DNA of 6,008 nucleotides from Bacillota bacterium (lineage in GTDB: Bacteria > Bacillota > Clostridia > Christensenellales > Pumilibacteraceae). A program made the position numbers and the translations under genes. Of the stretch, positions 1 to 5,500 are shown piece by piece (position 1 is the first letter of the stretch; each line of letters starts with the position of its first letter). The stretch covers positions 1-6,008 of the forward strand of contig WQSV01000098.1 of the NCBI GenBank assembly GCA_009787685.1, written 5' to 3'. Under the pieces are notes generated by a model. That model ran no database searches and had not been told where the DNA came from. It was given only the letters and a program-made list of their open reading frames with translations.

Positions 1-145
1 GGGCTTTCAGCCCGTTTGATGCTGAATGCGAGTGCAGGCAGAAGCCGACAGAGCAGTCGAAGACTGTTGACAAGGGTCTTCAACCCTTTTGACGCTGAAA
101 ATTAATACAACTAATCTCCAACAAAAGCATTGAAGATGCTTGACA
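1..145. repeat. Cluster of small hairpins, most followed by TTGAY
   Basis: Five short perfect hairpins occur in a row: stems 1-5/9-13, 37-39/44-46, 54-58/62-66, 72-77/83-88 and 125-130/136-141. Loops are 3-5 bases and centred on TTC or GAA. Four of them are followed at once, or overlapped, by TTGAC or TTGAT (16-20, 67-71, 89-93, 140-144). Bases 1-26 and 74-99 are two copies of one unit, identical at 21 of 26 positions by eye. Between them a GGGC/GCCC stem becomes GGGT/ACCC, a compensatory change. The stretch is visibly richer in G and C than its surroundings. Two forward frames are open from the window edge (stops at 90-92 and 103-105), so it could be the tail of an upstream gene. The base-pair compensation argues that structure matters. 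I do not recognise it as a named family. Confidence 0.55.
72..90 (+). terminator. Weak candidate intrinsic terminator
   Basis: A 6-bp stem (AAGGGT with ACCCTT) closes a CTTCA loop, and the run of four T at 87-90 overlaps the end of the stem. It sits upstream of the promoter of the first gene, where a terminator for an upstream + strand gene would be expected. The stem is short and the T tract brief, so it may just be one member of the hairpin series. Confidence 0.25.
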
Positions 146-168
146 AATACGGAAAGATAGTGTAGTAT
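140..168 (+). promoter_or_regulatory. Sigma-A-type promoter for the RCC1 lipoprotein gene
   Basis: TTGACA at 140-145 is a perfect -35 box. After an exact 17-base spacer, TAGTAT at 163-168 is a four-of-six match to the -10 consensus. Transcription would start near 175, giving a 5' leader of about 30 nt. The -35 box overlaps the 3' arm of the hairpin at 125-141, so that palindrome could serve as an operator; this last point is inference. Confidence 0.65.
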
Positions 169-205
169 ATATTTAAAAAGCGTCTCAAAACGCGAAAAAT
201 AGGAA

Positions 206-1615
206 ATGAAAACAAAAATGAAAATGAAGAGGTTGATTATCACGATTATTTTGGCAATCAGTGTCGCAATGCTTTTCGGAGTGTTTGTGGGTTGTTCTGG
301 CTCTAGTTCAATTGAAGGAGTCCGTTTTTCGCGTGTCGCAACTGGTTCTCATGAATGGGGATCAAGTTTGGCGATTGATCGTGACGGGAATTTGTGGGAA
401 TGGAGAAATGTCACATATCGTGGCTCTGGTTGTGCTTCAGTTCGATATAGCACTGCATTCACTCAAATTATGGTTGGAACAGACTTCACCAATGGGCAAA
501 TTTCTGTTGGCGGAAATCATAGTCTTGCTATTGACCGCAATGGAAACTTGTTTGCATGGGGAAACAACGCTCAAGGTCAACTCGGCGACAGAACAACGCG
601 AAATCAAGCGAACCCTGTCCAAATCATCGAGGGAACTCGTTTCATTGACGTTAGTGCGGGCTTGCATTTTTCTTTGGCGGTTGATGTTAATGGCGGAATT
701 TGGGCTTGGGGAAGAAACAGTAACGGACAAGTCGGTTGTGGAAGTGGAAGTGCCCTTGTTTCAAGGCAAATAATACCCATTAGGCTTGATATCCCGAACG
801 TGCATTTTGTTTCAGTCAGTGCTGGCGGAAACCATAGTCTTGCTTTGGACAACGAAGGAAACATATGGGGCTGGGGCAACAATTTTAATGGTCAAGTGGG
901 AGACAATGCAGAGTATTTGAACTTTGTTTTGGCAGATGAACATTTAGATGAAGATGGAGAGGCAATAACATCAAGAGACAGAAGCGATCGAGATGCTCCA
1001 GTAAGACTAGAAACATCAGTAGTATTCACCCAAGTTAGTGCGGGAAACAACCACAGCCTTGCTCTTGATATCAACGGAAATGTTTGGGCATGGGGACAAA
1101 ACTCAAGTTTGCAACTAGGAATTCAAGACCCGTGTCATCCGATTTTGTGTGGAAACGAAGTTTCTTCGGAAAACTTAATTTGTTCTTGTCCAGTTTATGA
1201 GATGGTCAATAATGTTTTGACAAACACTGGCGAGGGCGGAAGGTTGCGTCGAACATTGAGAAATCGCTATGCACCAAAACGTGTCCTAATTAGGAACGGT
1301 TATGTTGATTTGACAATAACTTCAATCGATGCTGGAAACAGCCATAGTATGGCAATAGACACCAACGGCAATTTGTGGGGTTGGGGAGAGAACGGAAGGA
1401 GCGGAAGACTTGGCAACGGGGGAACTGAGCCGGGAAGAGTGCCAGTGCTAGCGTCATTTAATCAATCGACAAATGTCGTTCTTGTCAGTGCTGGACACAG
1501 TCACACTATGTCAATCGATGCATTGGGCAACCTTTGGACGTGGGGCTCAAACCCGGGTGGGACAATCGGTGGCGGAGTTGAAGAAATGGTGTTGTCACCT
1601 AAAAAATTAACCTAG
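206..1615 (+). CDS. Predicted lipoprotein with seven RCC1 repeats (seven-bladed beta-propeller)
   Basis: The 469-residue product starts with a basic stretch (residues 1-9), a hydrophobic segment (10-28) and F-V-G-C at 27-30. This fits a type II signal with Cys30 as the lipidated residue, although F at -3 is not the usual L. Seven RCC1-type repeats follow, with cores near residues 39-66, 98-127, 145-177, 199-232, 272-305, 370-403 and 422-455. Each has the pattern [V/I]SAGxxHSLAxDxxGNLWxWG, with some decay in the first. Seven repeats make one closed propeller, as in RCC1 and secreted BLIP-II. Blade 4 is followed by an acidic insertion (about 233-271). Blade 5 is followed by an insertion (about 306-369) with Cys310, 315, 326 and 328. 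Start choice is open: AGGA at 201-204 is only 1 base from ATG 206 but 13 from ATG 218, so translation may begin at 218 (MKMKRL). A binding or adhesion role on the cell surface is inference; no catalytic motif is seen. It is transcribed alone, between its own promoter and terminator. Confidence 0.93.
   Translation: MKTKMKMKRLIITIILAISVAMLFGVFVGCSGSSSIEGVRFSRVATGSHEWGSSLAIDRDGNLWEWRNVTYRGSGCASVRYSTAFTQIMVGTDFTNGQISVGGNHSLAIDRNGNLFAWGNNAQGQLGDRTTRNQANPVQIIEGTRFIDVSAGLHFSLAVDVNGGIWAWGRNSNGQVGCGSGSALVSRQIIPIRLDIPNVHFVSVSAGGNHSLALDNEGNIWGWGNNFNGQVGDNAEYLNFVLADEHLDEDGEAITSRDRSDRDAPVRLETSVVFTQVSAGNNHSLALDINGNVWAWGQNSSLQLGIQDPCHPILCGNEVSSENLICSCPVYEMVNNVLTNTGEGGRLRRTLRNRYAPKRVLIRNGYVDLTITSIDAGNSHSMAIDTNGNLWGWGENGRSGRLGNGGTEPGRVPVLASFNQSTNVVLVSAGHSHTMSIDALGNLWTWGSNPGGTIGGGVEEMVLSPKKLT
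320..1570 (+). repeat. Seven tandem RCC1-type coding repeats
   Basis: The repeat cores begin near bases 320, 497, 638, 800, 1019, 1313 and 1469. The blade turn is D-x-[N/D]-G-N in most copies (DRDGN, DRNGN, DINGN, DTNGN), with variants DVNGG, DNEGN and DALGN. It is followed by LWxWG or a close variant. DNA-level similarity is still visible, for example around GGAAAYCATAGTCTTGCT near 513 and 828, which suggests fairly recent duplication or gene conversion among blades 2 and 4. Spacing between cores is uneven because of the insertions after blades 4 and 5. Confidence 0.9.
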
Positions 1616-1644
1616 AATAATATTTGAGAATCAAAATCAAAATT

Positions 1645-1679
1645 AAAAAATGCGGACAATTTCAATTGTCCGCATTTTT
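1645..1679 (+). terminator. Strong intrinsic terminator after the lipoprotein gene
   Basis: TGCGGACAAT (1651-1660) pairs perfectly with ATTGTCCGCA (1665-1674) around a TTCA loop. Six A precede the stem and five T follow it, so it could also end transcription on the opposite strand. It lies 30 bases after the TAG stop at 1613-1615. It separates the lipoprotein transcript from the downstream region. Confidence 0.9.
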
Positions 1680-1824
1680 GTGTCTATTGACCCCACTCGC
1701 AACAAAACTAAAAGTAACGAGGAGGAATCAACGCGAAAATAATTAAATAAGTTAACATGAGCATTCTGTCCATGTTATCAAACGGATCTTTAAAAATCTA
1801 AATTGGTTTTTATTGTTGTTTGTT

Positions 1825-1833
1825 GGGGGGGGG
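1825..1833 (+). repeat. G9 homopolymer run
   Basis: Nine consecutive G occur in an otherwise AT-rich intergenic stretch. Runs of this length are prone to slipped-strand change in length. It is about 340 bases upstream of the next promoter and outside any gene, so an effect on expression is not evident. An assembly or sequencing length error is also possible. Confidence 0.9.
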
Positions 1834-2074
1834 ATTGTTCATAAGGCATCCCTAAATCACAAGAACACGTCTAACTCAATTTAGATGTATCTTTCAGATA
1901 GTAACATAATAACAAGTAATCACCAAAAATTCCAAAACTGCTTTTGTGTTTAGTTTTGTGATTAGGATATCCACAAATAAGATTATAAAAATTCACTCTC
2001 TATTTCCGCGAACAAGACGTCAATAATAATTGATTAAGCGACAAAAAGGCTCTTGAAAAATGAACGATTTCCTT

Positions 2075-2099
2075 TTTATTTACAAAAATTGTAAATAAA
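2075..2099. repeat. Perfect 11-bp AT-rich inverted repeat
   Basis: TTTATTTACAA (2075-2085) and TTGTAAATAAA (2089-2099) are exact reverse complements around AAA. The symmetry fits an operator for a dimeric regulator, with TTTACAA/TTGTAAA half-sites. It could equally be a cruciform or hairpin. It lies about 75 bases upstream of the promoter at 2176-2204, too far for simple occlusion of the polymerase. No regulator gene is in the window. Confidence 0.6.
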
Positions 2100-2118
2100 C
2101 GCACAAAAACTACAAGTT

Positions 2119-2268
2119 TTGTTCACAATTTGTTAAAAAAGTTTTAAAAAATTTATTAAAATATGCAAAAAACCGTTGACTTGTGTAATTTTTTGTTATA
2201 TAATGTGTTCATGCGTGTAGTGGGAGAACTCACAAATATGTGAACAAATTGTGAATAACTGTGAACAA
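2119..2268. promoter_or_regulatory. Cluster of four TTRTTCACA motifs (DnaA-box-like) around a promoter
   Basis: TTGTTCACA occurs at 2119-2127 on the + strand. On the - strand the same 9-mer occurs at 2239-2247 and 2260-2268, with TTATTCACA at 2250-2258. The last is an exact match to the DnaA-box consensus TTWTNCACA; the others differ at the third base. The three - strand copies start 11 and 10 bases apart, about one helical turn. Weaker one-mismatch sites are at 1967-1975, 2435-2443 and 2461-2469. Between the first copy and the triplet lie a 43-base stretch with 4 G or C and the promoter at 2176-2204. This fits either operator sites for a repressor or a DnaA-binding cluster. There is no dnaA, dnaN or rep gene in the window. 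Confidence 0.5.
2176..2204 (+). promoter_or_regulatory. Near-consensus sigma-A promoter upstream of the large RCC1-like gene
   Basis: TTGACT (2176-2181) matches the -35 box at five of six positions. After exactly 17 bases, TATAAT (2199-2204) is a perfect -10 box. Transcription would start near 2211, about 360 bases before the start codon at 2575. I see no terminator or better promoter in between, so this is the likely promoter of the large gene. The TTRTTCACA repeats at 2239-2268 fall just downstream of the start point, where a bound protein would repress. Confidence 0.8.
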
Positions 2269-2326
2269 ATTTTAAAACTCACTCAAACCATGCATAAAAA
2301 AGAAGTTGAATTAAGGAGTTCAGAGA

Positions 2327-2374
2327 ATGAGCATCGAACAAGATGTCCTCATTCTGTGTTGGTGTCTTTTTTAG
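2327..2374 (+). CDS. Possible 15-residue leader peptide
   Basis: AAGGAG at 2313-2318 sits 8 bases before ATG 2327, a better ribosome binding site than that of the first gene. The frame reads MSIEQDVLILCWCLF and stops at TAG 2372-2374. The peptide has no run of a single amino acid of the kind seen in attenuation leaders, though its second half is hydrophobic with two Cys and a Trp. It ends 200 bases before the large gene. It could be a regulatory upstream frame, the truncated start of a lost gene, or chance. Confidence 0.25.
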   Translation: MSIEQDVLILCWCLF

Positions 2375-2412
2375 AAACTCACCTAAAACACTCGTTGTTT
2401 CACCTCGTTAAC

Positions 2413-2446
2413 ATTTGTGCATTAATAATGGTGTATATGCACAAAT
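2413..2446 (+). repeat. 10-bp perfect stem-loop in the leader
   Basis: ATTTGTGCAT (2413-2422) and ATGCACAAAT (2437-2446) are exact reverse complements with a 14-base loop. No T tract follows, so it is not an intrinsic terminator. The arms contain GTGCA/TGCAC and a one-mismatch DnaA-like nonamer (2435-2443). It may be an RNA hairpin in the leader or a protein-binding palindrome. Confidence 0.6.
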
Positions 2447-2561
2447 TACATATATCTCTATAATTCACAATATTCAAATTTCAATGCACAGTGATTGTCA
2501 AGATTTAAAAAACTTCCAACAATAATTGAAGCTAAATTGAAAATTGACCGAAAGAAACGCC

Positions 2562-2566
2562 AAGGA
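2562..2566 (+). promoter_or_regulatory. Ribosome binding site fixing the start at 2575
   Basis: AAGGA lies 8 bases upstream of ATG 2575. The following residues form a textbook signal peptide, so this start is well supported. Confidence 0.85.
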
Positions 2567-2574
2567 AAAAACCT

Positions 2575-5500
2575 ATGAAAACAAAATCATCATTCATAAA
2601 GAATAATAAACGAAGAATTGCGTTGCTGTGTTTAGTTGCGTTGTTTGCTGTTATGTCTGTTTTAACGATGGGCAATTTTAATGTTGGCATTCCATCAATA
2701 GCTGCGGACAATCGTTTGATTTTTGTTCAAGTTGAAGCAGGAGAAGATTTTGCAATCGGGCTAACAATTGATGGCGAGATTTATGGTTGGAGTTTAATAA
2801 GAGGAAGTAACTCAGATTTTGGTTGGCAAGATAACAGACATATTTTTACTAGCGATGACGAAGGGGTTCATGTTTATGAGATGTCGCAAAGAACATTAGG
2901 GCAATTTTATCCGGGAATTCCAACGCGCATACCGGTGACGTTCAGAGGAATGCGTTCGATTGATAACAGTCCATGGCATCTTCAAGGAATTGGCGGAAAC
3001 GAAATTGAAGACAGAATTGTTCAAATTGCAACAACAAGAACTGCCGCCGCATTCATCACTCAAAGAGGTTTTATCTACACTTGGGGGAGTGACCCAGCAA
3101 CAATGGGTATTGAGCTTGAAGTTGCGGGCGGAACTCAAACCACTCGTCCATGGCAAAATGGAATTCTCCACAGAAACATCATGTCGTCAACAGTCACAGG
3201 ACCTAATCCATATGGCTCAAGACAATATTATATTCCAAAACAAAATCCATCTTTTTTCACTCCAGATCTAATCGACACTTTGAGCTTTAGATATTTTGAC
3301 TCAAGCGGTGGACCAGTCGGACTAGGGCATGGTGCGGGAATTGGACATGGCTTGGCAATTGAATTTGACAACAACACTGATGCAAATGGCATTGGAACAA
3401 ATTCTCGACGTGCAATCGGCATTTGGGGCGGAGTTGACAACTTTGTTGTTGAAAGAGCTGATAGCCAATTTGTTGCTTGGGGAAATATGACCTACATGCA
3501 AATTCCAGTGGAAGGAATCGGATATCCCACACCAATAGTGGGGCATTTGGATTCACCGGGCGTTGGTGGTAGAGTCGTTGCGGGAGCAGGCTTTGTTGCT
3601 CATATTGCGGAAGTGGGAGTTGACAATCTTTCAATCAGAGGAAGAAACTATCATGTTCCATTTTTTGGAGCTGCTGGAATTCCACTTGGAGCGGGGGCTG
3701 CGTTTCTTTCAAGAGACAATTCAGTCAGAGGAGGAGTTCCGCATGATCCGGGCAGAACTCTTTATGGTGAATTTGCAAACGGATTTTTCCCGCTAATTAA
3801 CACATCATTAGGGCAAGATGTTCTTTTGAATCTTGATGGACAGCTTGTGGAAAATCTTTGGGTTGAGTGGAACAATCAAGGCTATGGTTATTTGGACTAT
3901 GGAAACTTCAATCGTCCAAGCAATGCCGTTGCCCTCAGAAATGCTTTGATTCCAACATTCCAAACTGCGCCGGGTGTTTCGGTGAGAGCGACTGCATCAA
4001 ATCCGTCGGTCCCATTTTTTGGAACTGCTGGGGGAGATTTTAATGTTGCAAGAAATCGCATGTCAAACAACATGACTAATGTTGCGCTTGGAAATGGAAT
4101 AGTTTATTTCATTGATTCATCGAACAACGTTCGCTTTTTCGGAACTGACTATAACAATTCGCATAATGTGTCGACTGGTCATGCTAATGCGTCGGGAGCT
4201 ACTTTCACAGGTTTGCCAGCAGGAGATTGGAGGCAAGTTGTTGCTGGACAAGTTCCAATGGGTGCGAACACTGCTCTAATCAGAGACGATAACGCAATTG
4301 TTGGTTATGACACACTGTTCAGAAGAGGAGCAGACCTGTTGCTCGGCGGAAACCCTGTGGGTATGGACATTAGCTGGGGTCACAGTATTTCAAAAGTTGA
4401 GACTCTAGTTGGGGCAACAAGCCTAAATTTATTACCTGTTGATGGAAACCCATTCCATTGGTATGACTTCGCTGGACATGGCATTCAAAACTCTCATATC
4501 TCAGCAGCACTTTTGGACGAAGTTCAAAATATTGGCGGAGCAAACAGACAAGTTTGGGCATGGAACAGGGATGGCAATTCGACTGGAAATATTGTCGCAG
4601 ACACTGGCGGTTGGGTTCATTTCCACAATTTTAGACTTTCTGAAAACCACCAAATCGCAACAATCTCTTCAGGCTATGGCAACAACCTTTTTGCTATTTC
4701 ATCGCAAGGCGTAATGTTCCGCATTCAGTGGGAAGCAAACTTTACTTATGGTGGACAAACTGGTCTATTTGTTGCAAGAGCAATGACTGAGTTCCAAGAC
4801 GAAAATGGCGACACTCTTGAGGGCTGGTCAACAAGAGGACTAGCAAATGCACTAAGTGTTGACTTCAGAGTTAACATGAATTGCGTTGGTTGCAGACCTC
4901 GTGCAGCTGGTCAACCGCTTGTTGCATGTGATGAAAACTGCAACAGAACAGCCGCTCAACATTCAACCGACAATCCAGTAAGAGTCAATGTGGGCTATCA
5001 AACTCCAACAGGAGGAGTGTCTCCTCATGACTTGACAAGACTAAACGTTTATGGCACTTTGCCGATTGCTCAAAGAGCGGGACTCGCTGACGACAGATTC
5101 AGTATTTATGAAGACAGCAGACTAGGTCATGCCTACAGGCTTCTTCTCACTGATCCTCGCTCAGACACGATTGTTCCACACCTAGTGCCCGGAGCAACTC
5201 AAATTCCTCCCGTGACTCGTGGGGATTTTGCGGAAAACGTTGAAACATTTGTTCCAGTTGGTCATTTTGGAATGTTCCGAAAAGGAGAGAACCCGAATCT
5301 AGTCGGGGATTATATGACCGCAAATCCAACATTGCCGTTGAACAGAAGCTGGTCAATGAATCCTTTTGATAACCAATTTTTTGGAATTGAGATTGACAAT
5401 TTCGTTTCTGGAAGTCGCAATTTGAGTTTCACAATAACTCCTCGTCAATCAACTCAAGGCGAAACAATCAGACTCGTTTTCTGGATTGGGAGAGTAGACA

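Larger units (their letters stand above)
1680..2175. other. AT-rich intergenic region without a convincing gene
   Basis: No frame here gives a plausible protein. The stretch holds an unattached Shine-Dalgarno-like GAGGAGG at 1719-1725, a 7-bp inverted repeat (TAACATG with CATGTTA, around 1753-1777) and a run of nine G (1825-1833). It also holds an imperfect pair of inverted arms (1845-1863 and 1955-1972), an inverted repeat AAAAAGG/CCTTTTT (2043-2049 and 2071-2077), and a perfect 11-bp inverted repeat at 2075-2099. Bases 2128-2170 contain only 4 G or C in 43. The density of palindromes points to a regulatory or replication-related stretch, or to decayed mobile DNA, and I cannot decide between these. 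Confidence 0.6.
2211..2574 (+). other. Long 5' leader of the large RCC1-like gene
   Basis: About 360 nt lie between the predicted transcription start and the ATG. In order, the leader holds a small hairpin (GTGGG 2220-2224 with CTCAC 2229-2233, loop AGAA), the phased repeats (2239-2268), a possible 15-codon peptide with a good ribosome binding site (2327-2374), a 10-bp hairpin (2413-2446) and an AT-rich run-up to the gene. No known riboswitch class is recognised. No U-tract terminator is seen, so attenuation in its usual form is not supported. Confidence 0.45.

Noticed and set aside
1..105. Two open forward frames from the window edge, ending at TGA 90-92 and TAA 103-105, that could be the C-terminus of an upstream gene
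   Set aside because: Both are short, neither product is recognised, and the two repeat copies read in different frames. Together with the compensatory stem change this favours structure over coding. An upstream gene tail cannot be excluded without the preceding sequence.
7..243. 78-codon frame on the - strand
   Set aside because: It begins inside the start of the lipoprotein gene, runs across its promoter and the hairpin series, and has no ribosome binding site or recognisable product.
320..1570. Repeated DNA in the lipoprotein gene as a CRISPR-like or satellite array
   Set aside because: The repeats are in frame, uneven in spacing and explained fully by RCC1 blades in the protein.
1645..1679. 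The palindrome after the lipoprotein gene as an operator
   Set aside because: A GC-rich core, a 4-base loop and flanking A and T runs just after a stop codon fit an intrinsic terminator much better.
2119..2268. Rex-type operator (TTGTGAA-N4-TTCACAA) as the explanation for the TGTGAA repeats
   Set aside because: The - strand copies are direct repeats, not a closely spaced inverted pair, and the only opposite copy is more than 100 bases away.
2251..2463. 70-codon GTG-start frame in the leader of the large gene
   Set aside because: It starts inside the phased repeats and has no ribosome binding site at GTG 2251 or at the in-frame ATG 2290. It has no recognisable domain, and a better-supported short frame overlaps it in another phase. 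I also tried it as a dnaA start, given the DnaA-like boxes, and found no resemblance.
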